In this document: piece by piece, positions 42,857-56,293 of the stretch
Layout of the letters: each line of letters opens with the position of its first letter
How positions within the stretch are numbered: position 1 is the stretch's first letter
Assembly: GCA_949128115.1 (NCBI GenBank)
Contig: OX421965.1
Location: 47,607,257 to 47,671,256 of the forward strand
Source: Anaspis maculata
Taxonomy: Eukaryota; Arthropoda; Insecta; Coleoptera; Scraptiidae
Direction: 5' to 3'
Length of the DNA stretch: 64,000 nucleotides
The notes under the pieces: model-generated
Databases searched by the model: none
Told to the model about the DNA's origin: nothing
Seen by the model: the letters and a program-made list of their open reading frames with translations, nothing else
Translations under genes and position numbers: made by a program

Positions 42857-45295
42857 AGTTAATTATTTATTTACTCAGTTTATAAACATTTTCATCGGCT
42901 ATCTTATTGTCGGCTCTGAATGTATCATAATTTTCAACCAGCGAGGAACTTCTTTGTCTTCACAGTTTTCGATATATACAATCAACGAAGCAAATGAGGC
43001 CAAAGTATTGGAAGATTTTTTGATATAAACGTTTTTGATTCAGGACTTATTTTTAGGTATGGTTTTTTTCTGACGCCATAACTATGAAGAACGTGCATGG
43101 CACTGCGGTGCTCCCATGCCACTTGGGCATGGGTGGGCATTTTCGTATGAAGCTGAGCCTTTACAGAAATAGTCAAATATTTGTCCTTTACAAAAAAAAA
43201 CTAGACTCCCGTTTAGGCTAATCGAGTTGTGAGGCAAAATAGGTGTCATGGTGTTAACGTAAAATAAATAGACTATTCACCGCTAATTTCTACATCGGAA
43301 AGGTCCTATTTCGGACCATTTGCATAAAGTGCCATTTCATCTCAGGTGACATTTTGCAAGTATATTTCGCTTCACTGAAGTTTTAGAGCAAATAACAAGC
43401 AAATAATTTTTTGCCAACCGGCTTTTCAGGAGTTCCAGCGATAACAGCAAAACAATAATTATTTTTATCCAATCCTATTGAATAATGCACGCATTATCAG
43501 GCGAATACATGCCTGCATTTTTCAATAAGACTGGACAAAGCATAGTATTCTACTCGCGGGTAATGTCCATTACTCATTCGGATGCTTTACGACACTCGCC
43601 AAGGCTCGTATCGACAAACTGCATCCTCATGAGTAAAAAGCAATCATTACTCGCTTGTTGAATAATATACTATTATTGTATGCGTGCATGTGTCTTATAC
43701 ATATAAATATACTTTCTGTAATAATGTACCAAAAACCAAAATGAATGCATGACTGCTGCGAAGTAAATCCATTTTTGTAAGCGAGGCTTCCTATTAAACA
43801 CACCGCAAGGTGGGGAGATAAACTAAATTCAAGGATTGAGCAAATTTTTCGTTTTTTTAAAGTTCTGTTACGGAACTCGCTAGATACTATGATGCGCGAA
43901 TAAGACAGATATACCTGCGCAATAGGCGGAGGAGCCGTGCATCGAGCGCTTACCAAAATATTCGCAAAGCTTATAATAGACTTTTCTAAAACACTCGCGA
44001 ATAAAATATGTCGGAATGGAAACTACTGAAAACTGCTGAACTTGGAAACTAATTCCAAACAACTATAACAAATTCATTTCATTCAAATTCAAAAAGACGT
44101 GGAATGATCCAGTATATACTTTATTGTCCAAAAAGTCTGTGAGTAGTGATGGTTTTGACATCAACAAACTTTAGACATCAAATTTTTCAGATGTAGGCGG
44201 CAGAGGTTCTTTTGTTTTCATATGAATTAATGTGTCAAAAAGTGTTGCTCGCTCGTTTGTTTTTTCATTCAAGCCAACAAACCAGGACTCTTAGTATACC
44301 TATGCTCGAAAAACATGCATGGGCGATATTAAAGCAATTTCAGCTCCTACACAATGAAAAACCGTTAGATCCCAAACTCGCCCCACATGTGAATTCAACA
44401 TTTGGTAGTACCGTGTGCACGGCGTAGATAGATATAGGCTGCCATGCCTACCCCAATTTTAATCTATGAGCCAAAATCTAGCAATCCAAGCCGCTTAGTC
44501 GACCTGATCCCACGAATCTGATGGAGCCGCGGACAATAGGGATTTACTTCTTCCGATAATGATGAAATACGAACTGGAAAATTCTGACATATGGCATACA
44601 GCCTATTATTATTATTATAACTGCACCCCACCTCAAGATATTATTTTTGGATACAAAAATAATAGGAATTGAATGATCCAGATCTTCTGGATGCCTCCGG
44701 TGGTTTTGTTCTTGGATTTAGTCGTCGTCGGGAGGGACGAGGCAAATAAAAATGCCGGTGTTGAAGACTCTCGAAGAGCGCATCATCCACTTTTTGCGAC
44801 GAAGGTAATAATCGGAGTCGTTGTTTTCGAGTCTTTAGAGCCATGGCTAATTACTTTTACGGCTTTCACACGTCCGAAACTAGTGCACAGGCATCAGATA
44901 AATTACAAACAAAAAAGAGTTAACAGTGTTTTAAATCAATTACTTAACTGTAAAATTAAACTGCGCGTCGCGAATGGGTGCGGTGAACCAATTAAGGGAA
45001 TAATAACTCTTTAAGAGAGCGGTTAGGAGTTATTGCAAAGGAGCTCGAACGAAACTCAATAGTCGGAAATCTTTTATTGCTTATCGACAGTCAATATCCG
45101 ACTGATGTTCGATTTCAAAAACTTTTCCGCCGATTGGGTGATTGAGTCAGTGTTGATGATTTCTCAATGCTATACCTACTGAGTTCTTATTACTAATCAT
45201 CAGAGTGATTGAGCTACGATTTTTGGTTCATTATTTTGACCAAATTGTTCTACTTATTGTAGTTGTAGCTGTACAAAAAAAAGTTCATACCTTGA
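42857..45295. other. Intergenic sequence, no gene recognised
   Basis: Short open frames only. The 113-codon frame at 44673-45014 and its antisense partner are not recognised and lack start or splice support. Confidence 0.35.
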
Positions 45296-45690
45296 ACTTT
45301 GAACGAAATATGACACATCCTGAAAATTTGATATTCTGCCCAGAATTCAGTGCCCTACTACATTTATGGGAAATCGCCAAGAACCGCACTTGAAGGTTTT
45401 TATTTATAGAAGAGTGATGAGCAAATTGCAACTAAAAATGAAGAGGCTAAAACGCGTCAATCGTATCGATGGAGGCATCGTACCCTATACTAATTAGTAA
45501 GTAGGTACAATTTTGGCGCAAGAAGTATCACTAAATTGTTGGAGGTTGCGTGGGAGGGAAAAGTTTGACTAGAGATCTTTTTTTCTTTCATGTTCAAACA
45601 AGAGCGATAACAACAAATTCCGTATCGTTTTCGACCAATTTCTACCTATTGAGTTAAAATTTTCTGTAGAAATTTAGGTGCTAGCTACTT
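45296..45690. repeat. Decayed single arm of the 48.3-kb palindrome family
   Basis: Follows the same order as 48345-48720: CCTGAAAATTTGATATT, CAGAATT-AGTG-CCTAC, AATCGCC, then TTTTGGCGCAAGAAGT and TGTTGGAGG, at lower similarity. The opposite arm is absent. Confidence 0.65.
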
Positions 45691-46910
45691 TTAGTCTATC
45701 TCAAATTTTGCAGAACAACATCACAAACCACTCAGATTAGTGTCTCAAATGAGAATACAGAGTGAAAATCTATGTAGTTTCTTATTCTTTCCTATTTACT
45801 GTGATGCTATTCAGTAAAAAACCGTCTGGGGGAGAAGGGACCACGCACTACTCAATCATATTGTATGGCGTGCGCTCAAGAAAATAGTGCGACGCAATTA
45901 AATCATCATCTTGGAATCGGGACCTTTTTCATCGACGTATACCTGTGGATAGGTAACTGTCACCGAAATTTGATAAGAATCAACAACGACTTCAACAGGA
46001 CTTCAAGAAACATCAACTTCGAACAAGTTGATGAAAAGAAACCTGTTCTTCCCCGGCATTTTTCAATTTGTCTTTTGTTTGTATACTTGGTATAGGCCAA
46101 CAGGCTGGGAGTGTATTACCTATTCGTGCGAAATGCAAATCACCAAGAGCTCTTTGTATTTCCCCTCCCAAACAGTTCATAGCCTTCCAATCGACTTTTG
46201 TCAATTGGACACTCGAATTTCCCGAAGTAATTTATTGTTTTTATTAGTAAAATGCGTTTTGCTTTAGAAGTGCAGGCATCATTTTTCGGCTTATTATTAA
46301 ACACTGTGTGTGTGTAACAAAAGGGTGGTTTTCATCAAGGCATTTTGGTCTGATGGCTTATGAAATACCTTTTTTGGATGATAAATACCTTCAACAGTAA
46401 ACAAAACAACGTAAGAAATGGTCACAAAAAAAAACTGTCTCCTGAATTTATTGTGCCGGACTAGGAGAGGGGGAGGGCAGTCCGTCCCGGGCTCAATCAT
46501 CTAATGGGGCCCAAATTCCTTTTGTTTGTGAAAAATACTTCAAAAAAAGTGGGATAAAATCCAAAAATTTCAATTATTTCCCACACTGGTCATTTCTTTC
46601 GCATATTATCTACTTAGATGAATGACATTGTTTTTCTTTTTTTTAACAATTTAAAGTTACCTTGGCAGGCTCCATGACAACAGGTTTTGGAGCCTTCACA
46701 CAGGCAATAGAGTCGGTATCACGGAATCTCTAAGAATTATTTTCACTTTAGGCTTTAGGGGGCCCCGGCCCCGGCCCCGGATATCATAGTGCCAGAGGTC
46801 TCAGCCTCTGACATTTTGTATTTTGACATTTATTTTCAAAAAAGGGGAGAGACTTATCTTGTCTGCGCGCTGCAGGTAGTAGAAATTCATATAATTCCTG
46901 ATTTTGTATA
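45691..46910. other. Intergenic sequence with a GC-repeat
   Basis: No gene recognised. A GGGGCCCCGGCCCC-type run lies at 46758-46780 within otherwise AT-rich DNA. Confidence 0.35.
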
Positions 46911-47830
46911 CAGGGTGTTCGTTTTTCGAGGCTAAGCATGGGTATCTCGCTTATCTTTAGAGATACAGAGTCGGTTAAAGTAGAAAAAAGTTGCGAATTT
47001 TCATGACGATCAATGATCCAAGAATATATTTGACTTGTCAGTTTTAGTTTTCGAGATATCGAGAAAAAACAGAAATTTGTAATTTTTGTTTTTATTTTTT
47101 ATTTGAAAAACGGTTGAAGGTAGTCTTTTCCAGTCAAGACATTGTGGGGGCACTTTTTCAAGGGGAATTCAATGTTGCCAAAATCTTCATTCTAGCTTCC
47201 AAAACAACCGAGATATGACATTCAACTTTTTTTTCTCTTATGGGCGCCATATTGGATTTTGACATTTTTAAATACAATTTTATTGTCTGGTTACAACGAT
47301 GTGTCACATGCCACTGTTGAATTTATGCTTTAGAGCAAAAAACATTTCAAATTTTTTCAAAGAGTGCTTTGGAAACAAAATCAGCATCGACAATAAAAAA
47401 AAACGTAAATGTCAAACATTTATTCAACAATGACATGTGGCACATCGTTCTAACCAGATAAGAATACCGTATTCAAAAATATCAAAGTCCAATATGGCGC
47501 CCATTAGAGAAAAAGGTTGAATGTCGTATCTCGGTTGTTTTGAAAGTTAAAATAAAGATTTTGGCAGATTTGGATTTCCCTTGAAAAAGTGCCCTGACAA
47601 TGTCTAGATTAGAAAAGGCCACCTTCAACCGTTTTTTGAATAAAAAATAAAAACAAAAATCCAAATCCTGTTTTTTTCACGATATCTCAAAAACGAAAAT
47701 CGATACGTCAAATTTCTTTTTGGATCATTGATCGTCATGAAAATGCGCAACTTTTTCCCAATTTAACCGACTTTGTATCTCTCAAGATAAGCGAGATACC
47801 CATGCTTAGCCTCGAAAAACGGACACCCTG
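46911..47830. mobile_element. 920-bp palindromic CAGGGTG-type MITE
   Basis: Ends CAGGGTGTTCGTTTTTCGAG and CTCGAAAAACGGACACCCTG, bordered by TATA on both sides. The arms pair over about 400 bp each around a centre near 47370 (for example TGGGCGCCATATTGGA near 47241 and its partner near 47491). Non-coding. Confidence 0.88.
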
Positions 47831-48327
47831 TATACGAGTCAAGAACCGAAGTCACAGAACGCATGAAATATACCGATTATCATCAGCATTATTATTATTG
47901 TTCCCAAAAAAATTCACCTGCGGCGCTACCTCTGGCCGACTTGCACCTTGCACCTTCGCCGTTGCCTCAGCCCTCAAACTCTGACTACGCCACTGTGTTT
48001 TATAGTCAAGTTAACAACTCTTTTTTTTTTGTTTCTCAGGCTTTTGCTCAATCACGGCGGGGCAGGGCGAGCCAAAAAATCTGTCGGCTCCCCTTAATAT
48101 TCTTAACTTTCACTCCTTAGGGGCCCTATCTCACAATTCCGCCCAGGGCCCCTAATTCCTTAAGTCCACCACTAATTTATACTGTATAATTCGACTGGAA
48201 ATGTTCGTAATTGGTTGTCCATCTCACTGCGCTCGTCGTGCCTCAAAAACAGTCGTGTGACAAACTTCGTCTTATTTAATTCGTAGATATAATATTATAC
48301 TAGTATAGTACAAGAAAGATAGATTTC
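47831..48327. other. Short intergenic stretch with a hAT-type end
   Basis: ACTACGCCACTG at about 47981-47992 looks like the right end of a hAT MITE similar to 28895-30438, without a matching left end. No gene. Confidence 0.35.
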
Positions 48328-49927
48328 AACCTCGGAAAAAATATGGACGTCCTGAAAATTTGATATTTTGTTCAGAATTGAGTGCTCTACAGCATATCCA
48401 AAATCGCCAAAAATCGCACCCGGGGGTTTTGAGTTATTGGAGGGGGGGTAAAAAATTGCAGCTAAAAATGGAGGGGATGGAACCCGTCAATCCATTGGAT
48501 GCAAATACATTATAGTTCGTCTCATCATATCCCGTTGATACCATTTTGGCACAAAAAGTGTCCATCATTGTTGAAGGGGTGTAGTGGGGGGGCGAAGCTC
48601 TGCTAGGTGGTCCATTTTGTTTTTCTGGCCATGTAGAGCCGATCACAACAAGTTTGGTATCTTTTCCGACTAAATTCAATCTCCTAAACTCGTATCCGAT
48701 GTGTAAATTTGGATGAAAACAAGTTTGAACAAGTTAACTTGAGAAAACTTGTTTTTTCTTTGACAATTTTGACGAATTTTTTTTTCACTGTTAGAGCTGT
48801 TTATCTCTGAAAATATTTCAGGGGCGATTAGATTGAAGTGTATTTTCTACGAGAATCATCCACTCTATGTATCATTTTGTTTCTCGAGTTTAAAAAATCA
48901 ATTTGAACTTGAGCCGGTGCGGCGCGTCGTCTACTACTGACCAGAACACCACAGCATGCACCTTTAAATGAAAACACCTCAAACTATTTGAGAAATAACA
49001 GCTTATCTTTGAAAATTGGAGGATCTGGGGATAATTGAATTCCCTGTAACATAAACAAAATCGCCATGAATCGCACTGCAGGGTTTTGAGTTATTTAAGG
49101 GGAGAGGTAACAGTTCATAGAGTATGAATCCTGTCAAAGTGTTATCCTCCTCATCGAATAACTCAAAATCCTGCACTGCGATTTCATGGCGATTTTATTT
49201 GTGTTATAGGGAATTCAATTCTCTACAGATCCTCCAATTTTCAAAGATGAGCTGTTATTTCTTCAATAGTTTGAGGTGTTTTCATATAAAGGTGCATGCT
49301 GTAGTGTTCTGGTCAGTAGTAGACGACGCGCCGTGCCGGCTCAAGTTCAAATCGATTTTTTAAACTCGAGAAACAAAATTATACATAGAGTGGATAATTT
49401 TTGTGGGGAATACACTTCATTTTAATGGTCCCTGAAAATTTTCTGGAAATGAACACCTCCAACAGTAAAAAAAAAATTCGTCAAAATTGTCGAAGAAAAA
49501 ACAAGTTTTCTCAAGTTAACTTGTTCAAACTTGTTTTCATCCAAATTTACACATCGGATACGAGTTCAGGGGATTGAATTTAGTCGGAAAAGATACCAAA
49601 CTTGTCGTGATCGGTTCTACATGACCAGAAAAACAAAATGGACCACCTAGCAGAGCTTCGCCCCCCCCACTACTCCCCTTCAACAATGATGGACACTTTT
49701 TGTGCCAAAATGGTATCAATGAGATATGATACGTCGAACTATAATGTATCCGCATCCAATGGATTGACGAGTTCCATCCCCTCCATGTTCACCTGCAATT
49801 TTTTACCCCCCCCTCCAATAACTCAAAACCCCCGGGTGCGATTTTTGGCGATTTTGGATATGTTGTAGAGCACTCAATTCTGAACAGAATATCAAATTTT
49901 CATGACGTCCATATTTATTCCGAGGTT
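48328..49927. repeat. 1.6-kb giant palindrome (foldback element)
   Basis: Ends AACCTCGG and CCGAGGTT. The arms are reverse complements over about 790 bp each around 49127. Each arm carries a mirror open frame (minus 48434-48679 and plus 49638-49868) sharing STMMDTFCAKMV and NGLT-SIPS, which follows from the symmetry and need not mean coding. A further partial copy of the end follows at 49965-50030, and a decayed arm lies at 45296-45690. Confidence 0.85.
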
Positions 49928-50030
49928 TTGCCGATTTTTTCACTATTTTTCCTGTACTAAGTAGGGCACTCGATTTTGAACAGAATATCAAATGTTCGGA
50001 ACGTCCATTTTTTTGGGAGGTTTGGGCGAT

Positions 50031-51899
50031 TTTTTTTTTATGTGAGTATATTCGGTTGCCTATACCTATTCGAGAGCTACAAAAGAAGACCTGGAACTTC
50101 CTTGTGATCTTTCTTAAAAAAAGTTCTGTGCACTCGAATCATTCTTGCATTCACCTAAACTATGCGCACATCAAAAATAAAGGGTCACCCAAACACGTCA
50201 GGGTGTCATTTTAAAAATATCACCTTTCAATGCTCAACCCTCTTAGGTGTGTACTGTAATTTTTATTGAACCTCTGAAAATTACAGGGGTGATTGCGACG
50301 TGTGCCCGTGAAACCCCAAACGAAGGGTTGCCAGGGCGTTCCCGTAAGCTCAAGAGCTTTCCTAACATCAAAACGTAGGTGTAATAAGCATCATCGATGA
50401 AATATTTTCATAATGCACTTATGGAACCCACACTTCCTGGACAATCTTCCGTATATGTATATACGCGCAGCAAAGAAAAAATCTAACGGTTCCGTTGGAT
50501 TTACAAGCGGTTTTTTTGTCATCCTTCTGGAGGGTGGGTTTTATCTAAGGCCAAGCCAGAGGGGAGCGCTTTTTTGTTGGCGGCTAAGCTCGGCACGGTC
50601 GAAACAATTTCACACAAGAAATTCTTTTGATGTTTGCTCGCTTCGACGACGCTGGGATTTCCGCTAGGAATTGCGGTAAATTGCCGCGAAAAAGTGCAAT
50701 TCATTTTCTATCACTGCATGACGATTGAATCGTCAGCGGTGAAAAGTATAATTTTGGTATGTTATGAGCCAGGCCTGGGCCACCCTGTTCGTCTCGATTT
50801 ACCCCACACTGAGCGGCGAAAGCATGCGGGCATGGGGGACGGCAATTACCAAATTCACAAAAACACAGTAGGAGCCTTACTCCTCAATATAAACGTTATG
50901 ATTTATGCTTCGTCCAACTCTTCTATTAACGAGCTGAGAACTACTGAATATTTTTTCAAGAGTGCTTTAAAAGCAGCCAATATCCCAGATGGTCGAGACT
51001 CGAGAGGATATACCTAGTACTTATCCCTATCTTAAAAAAAATCTAAAATACTGCATTTGCCCCGTATAACAACAGAGTTGGCTACTGGAGTACCTACTCA
51101 CTCGCAGTGTTGACGCTGGAAGCTTTCCAAAATTTCCGGTATAAGCAAGTAAATAAGATGTTTATTTCTCGGAATTTCTTTCTTGCCGAAATAATTGAAC
51201 GCTGCCGCAGTTGGCGATTTCCGAATTTGCTGCTTTAATTCGAATTTCATCCCAGCACCACTTCGGTATACAAATATTTTTTTTGTGCCGCACTTGGCGT
51301 CTCTCCGAAAGTGGACGACGATGACTTTAATTTTGTCATGAATGCACCGCCGGTCCGTCAAAGCTCCCGCTCGCTCTCAATGCCGTATTGGAGAGAAAAC
51401 GAAGGTTTTGTCCGAGAAAGGAACAAATACCGACCATCCCTCTCGTATGAATGTGCGCATTATAATCGGGCCACAATGGAAAGAAAGGGGTGGAAATTGA
51501 GAAGTCGAAATTGAGTTGTTGTAGGGGGATGAATGGGATTTTTTGTATTCCCGAGTCTAGGAGAACTAATTAGACGTCAGCATCATGCAGAATGCGCGTT
51601 TCGTTCATTCTCCGATCCTGCCAGTTAAAAGCCTCACAATCATGGGCATCAGGTACGGTTGAGATGGGAAAAAAGAGCATAAATTAGCGACGATTGATTA
51701 ATTATGTAGTGAATTACATGATGGACAAACAAAAGTTGAGCGATGGGAGTTCGAGTTGACCTCGAGACTTGAACTTGACATAAGGGCAATTGGGTGATGA
51801 CGTAACTGCTTAATTCAGTCTGCTTCCTCACAGAAGATGAATCCGTCATTATTTTGCCGGTTTTTTTGCGATGTTTCATCAAAGCAAGACTAATAAACC
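50031..51899. other. Intergenic sequence, no gene recognised
   Basis: Several blocks at 50450-51520 have near-balanced base composition and open frames of 60-127 codons (50634-51017 the longest), but none has recognisable domains or splice consensus. Confidence 0.35.
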
Positions 51900-52177
51900 C
51901 AGTGCCGGCCTTAGCAATTTTGGCGCCCCGGGCAAGAATGCGAAACCGCCGCCCCTAAGTTGGGTCCGCGAGCAAAGCGAGCAAAAATGAAGTATTTTTC
52001 TTGCAATAATGGAGCTTTGTGTGCTTTTACAGGAGCAGATTCGGTGATCGCCGCTGACAAGTCGTTTTTTGCTTTCGTAAATTATCAATTTTTTGGGTTT
52101 CAACCGCGATTTTTCCGCCCCTATGAGCTGGCGCCCCGAGCGACCGCCCGTCTCGCCCTACCCTAAGGCCGCTACTG
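51900..52177. mobile_element. 278-bp hAT MITE
   Basis: TIR CAGTGCCGGCCTTAG and CTAAGGCCGCTACTG with two mismatches. The perfect 8-bp target duplication AATAAACC at 51892-51899 and 52178-52185 identifies hAT. Non-coding. Confidence 0.92.
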
Positions 52178-52407
52178 AATAAACCTGATTTGATTGGTAA
52201 TGAATGTTCTCTCGCTAAAGTAAAACTTGATTTGAGCAGCTATATCGGAAAGTATATACTTATTACGGTCAGTAACAGACCGTTGTGCCAAACGAAACTT
52301 TAAAAAGAAGATAATGGGGACATATGGCAATTATATTGATTTATGTTTAGCTTATTCCAAAACGATCACGTGTATTACAAAATTCGGTTGGGTTTTTCGA
52401 TAGCTCA

Positions 52408-52552
52408 CCTCGGGTTCCACCAAAATTTCAAGAGCAGATTGAATCTATCACGCTGATAGTTGCTATGCACCAGCCAATAGGATGGTCAGTTGCTTAGCTA
52501 CTATCAGAGTGATAAAGTAATCGCGTTGATAAAAGTTCGGTGGAACCCGAGG
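52408..52552. mobile_element. 145-bp MITE with CCTCGGGTTCCACC ends
   Basis: Perfect TIR CCTCGGGTTCCACC and GGTGGAACCCGAGG. Inner arms share ATCACGCTGATAGT-type blocks. The flanks TCA (52405-52407) and TCA (52553-52555) would be a 3-bp target duplication. Confidence 0.8.
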
Positions 52553-52555
52553 TCA

Positions 52556-53905
52556 GACGTTAAAATAAAGTACAATCTGAATTGAGCCGCCTGCTTCTGT
52601 CCTAATACTCTGCTTTTATACCTGCAAAAATATTCCAGATTCTTGTGTCAAAAATGTTTGACGGTTCTCATCGCGACTTCTTCATTCAAGCATATGCTTA
52701 CACTAAGGATCTGTTTCTAGTTGATTGGGTGAGCTTTAAAAAAGTCCAGTTGCTTATCCGCGGTAAATCCTGCAAGCTTCGAACGGCTCCTCCGCCAAAT
52801 TTCACGATCTTGTGGCTAGTCCCCAGAGACGGGGTCTTCAGCGAATATTGTTATCAATAAAACGACTTGCATTTCAAAAAGGTAGGCAGGTATATATTCA
52901 AGTGAAATAATTCATAAGTCACTGAACTGCAGTGATGGTAATTTGCGCGTAATCTATATTGTCTACTTGACATATGTAGACAACGAATAAACAACGTAAA
53001 CCATGTAAACTATGTCGACTATAATAGCAGACAACGTCGACTATCAAGTTATTTTTTCTCCCTCATTTTTATGTCAACCGTAACGTCAGAATTCTGATTG
53101 TTATAACCTCTACCTAAATGTTCACAATAGTGGTTATTGTTGCTGAGCTCAGCTGAGCTACTGAACTTATTTTAGTATAAGTTTTGGGAGGTTTGAGGTT
53201 ATAACCAGATTATCTTGTTGTCAATAATCTCAAAACCCCGAAACCTATTTCAAGCTTTATTTCTATGTTGAAATGTTTATTTCAAGTGTATACCCACAAA
53301 AAATAATCTATTGACAATAACTGGCTAACTTAATTAGCCAATAGTCGATGCCTACCTATTGGTTTTTCTTGTCCACATGTCACTTTACTCACTTTGACGT
53401 ACGTAATTGATATTTCATAGTTAATTTTGAGGTTATCTTGTAGTCCACATAGTTGTCATAGTCTACTTCAAAAATGGTCATGTAATATATACCTACGTAT
53501 AGCTCACGTGTGAAAAACGACATAGTCTACGTCAGGTAGATTACATCCCCGTCATGACTACGCTGTGTTGTCAAATTGTCATTCTGAGCTGAGAACTGCA
53601 TCGCCGGCAGATTGCCGATTCGCTCACTGACCTAAGCCGCTTCCTACCGGCCTGGGGACGACAAGCTCAGGTCACGAGATCATTTGCGACGGAATCACAC
53701 TCCGACGCTATGAATAGGTTCTTCTCGATATTTTCAAAACTCTATAAATTCTTACTGTTGCACCTACCAGCACTCCCCTCTATTGAAATGACCTGCCTGG
53801 CGACAGCAAAACGCAAAATAATGAGAATAATGTGTCAATATCAAAATCTGGCCTAACAATTTCTAACTATTTAGTAGGAAAGTATAATTTTCTACACCTA
53901 TGATA
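52556..53905. other. Intergenic sequence, no gene recognised
   Basis: GTAGACAACG- and GTAGACTATG-like motifs recur in both orientations (52960-53060 and 53440-53560), suggesting an old inverted repeat. A GC-richer patch lies at 53590-53700. No gene. Confidence 0.35.
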
Positions 53906-54394
53906 CAGGGTGTTCAAGCAATGAGAGCAAATTCACCTGTGAATAGATCTCATCAAAATATGAAAAAAACCTATATAATAAACATTTTTCAAACTTCGGC
54001 CTAATAATGAAGATACAGCCCTTCAAAGTTGACTTTTTTCGGATTTCAAGAAAATGTAACTCAGTGACGTTTCGACCAAAATAGCCTAAATTCAGCTTTG
54101 ACTAATTTGTCAAAACTGTCCACCGATCTGCAAAATTTTGGAAGAATCCAACCAGTGGTGTAGGAGTTATGGGGGTCAATAATTTAAAAGCATCCGAAGA
54201 AAAGTTGACTTTAGGTGACCCCTCATAACTTCTACGCCACCATTCTGAGCTACAAATTTTTGAAATCCGAAAAAAAGTCAAGGGCTGTATCTTCGTTATT
54301 AGGCCAAAGTTTGCAATATGGTACATGGGCTCTCGTCATATTTTAAAGAGATATTCACAGCTAAAATTTTTGCCATCATCGCTGAAACCCCCTG
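53906..54394. mobile_element. CAGGGTG-type MITE, about 0.49 kb
   Basis: Starts CAGGGTGTTCAAGC and ends in the diverged complement TGAAACCCCCTG. Arms pair through TCGGCCTAATAATGAAGATA near 53997 and its partner near 54290. Flanking TA is eroded on the right. Confidence 0.75.
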
Positions 54395-55709
54395 CACACT
54401 CGTACAGACTGTCGTATAGATTTTTGTTTAGTTTTTCATGCGACATTCTTATTTTTTTTATTTCAACTGACATTTTCGACCTTACTAGTTTTGAACTAAG
54501 GGCAATCTGTTGGGCTATCATCATCGTAGTAAGTAAGAAATTGTCCTGGAATCAACCGAAGCAAATTTTCTATACCTGAGAATTGCGCTTTAAACTGCAA
54601 ATGCAGAAAATCCCTTCACCATCAACAAACAAGTGGTTGAGAGGGTCTCCCTTATTCCGAATTGCATAGCTACTGCAATCAATTGGTCACGTTGCGTAAC
54701 TACGGTTCTGATTTATTATAGATTCCAAAGGTACACACTAAAGTACAATCAAGCTCAAAAATTCCGATCCGAATAAACTTCTACTTTTTACAACTTTTCA
54801 CTAAAGCTATCTGACCATGATCAGTCACAAATTGATTAATTGAATGCATATAATTGCTTCTAGGTAATATCAACAGGCGGTCTGATGGAAAAGTAAAGAA
54901 ATTATATTGTAGCCAACACGTTGTAGTCCTGCTGAATTGCGGCTCTGAATGTACCCTCGCCTGGCAGTTATAAGAAGAATAGAAAATCCCGCGATTGTTG
55001 TGCAAATCCGAATTCAACAGTCGCGTGGCAAGGAGCGTGTCTGCCAGACATCCCTTCGGCACCCATCCTTGTCCATCTGTAGGCATTCCGATGGGATAAA
55101 CAAGGATGGCAGGTTTTGGGGGCATCAAAACCAGACTGGGAGACCTGGTGAACATCTGGCGAAACCTCTTTTGCGTCCCCGCCGGTGCCCCTCCATCACC
55201 AGGTAGGTACGCGCTGGGTGTTTTTAGTCCTCCGCCCTTTAAAAAAATCGAGGCCTCTCGATGTCAATGTCAAGGCTAGCCCCGCCGTCTCCCGTCTTCT
55301 ACAAAAAAATTGTATTTATTGGAGGCATACTAACCTCGTATACCACCAGCAACAGCAATGAGGTAGCTGGATGGAACAAGACCATCATGTCGGTATTGTC
55401 GGTAGTACTGATTACACAAGTGGCACATAAATTAATTAAATACCATGCTGAGCATTTTCCATATTCTTCTTGGACATTCCGCGTAACTTATGTCATCATT
55501 TCATTTCATGAATGGGATAGTTTTTGTGTTCTTTGTTTTGAACCCATCAATTGTGCGAGTAATTCAGACAATTAAGTATACGCATCATGAAAAACAAACG
55601 GATGACGACAGCGACAGAGCTTTCGAAATAATTGGGGCTGGAGTCAATAAAAATCTCGTTTCTCTTATCACGTACAAAAAGCCCGAGCCGCAGACCTACC
55701 CAAGCTTTT
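54395..55709. other. Intergenic sequence, no gene recognised
   Basis: Open frames up to 124 codons (minus 54781-55155; plus 55261-55575) are not recognised. The latter includes a hydrophobic stretch but has no start context or splice support. Confidence 0.35.
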
Positions 55710-55925
55710 AAGGATGGAGTTAAATAATTAGTGAAACAAGGCGTTGCGGAATCCATCCCAGCAGGCTTATTCCTGGACAGAGATTTACCATTCAAGTCTC
55801 TTCGAAAGCTACCAAAAAAATTTTTTGGAACCAAATTTAAAAAAAAATAATAGCTTGAGATTTTGGAAATGTCTTTGAGCTCCCTCAAACCAAAGGACCT
55901 TCTTGTACCTTTCGAGAGAGACCAA
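55710..55925. mobile_element. MITE of the AAGGACGGAGTT family, diverged partial copy
   Basis: Starts AAGGATGGAGTT and carries CATCCCAGCAGGCTTATTCC and AAACCAAAGGACC in the family order. The right end is eroded. Confidence 0.65.
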
Positions 55926-56288
55926 TATCAATAAGTCATGGCCAACAGGAACAAAATCTAACTGTGCCTACAAAAACTCTTTGCATCACCTCTTCTCGAC
56001 AATTATTATTGCATTATTTGTGTTGACAAGACTAATAAACTAGAATGATTTTCAACGTTTACCTACACTTTGTGATAGACAATCGGAATGAATTTGCCGA
56101 ATTTTGAATTTTGACGTTTCCCGAGGCCGCCATGTTGAATTGTTGTATTTTTCAACCGACCCAATCAATCTTTCCAATTTTACCTGCCAGGCTTCTGTAA
56201 TACCTACCACAAGAGTTAAGCGTTGTCGGGTGATATAATTTTTGAAATTTTTTCGAAAGCGTTGTTTTCTAGAAGTTTAATGAGTGTG
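55926..56288. other. Flank of the BEL/Pao insertion
   Basis: No recognisable feature apart from the target-site copy at its end. Confidence 0.4.
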
Positions 56289-56293
56289 TGAAG

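Noticed and set aside
44673..45014. 113-codon frame
   Set aside because: No recognisable domain; an antisense frame of similar length exists and there is no splice support.
50634..51017. 127-codon frame
   Set aside because: No domain, and its start lacks support. It may be chance in a less AT-rich block.
55261..55575. 104-codon frame with a hydrophobic stretch, considered as a membrane protein exon
   Set aside because: No family resemblance, start context or fitting splice sites.
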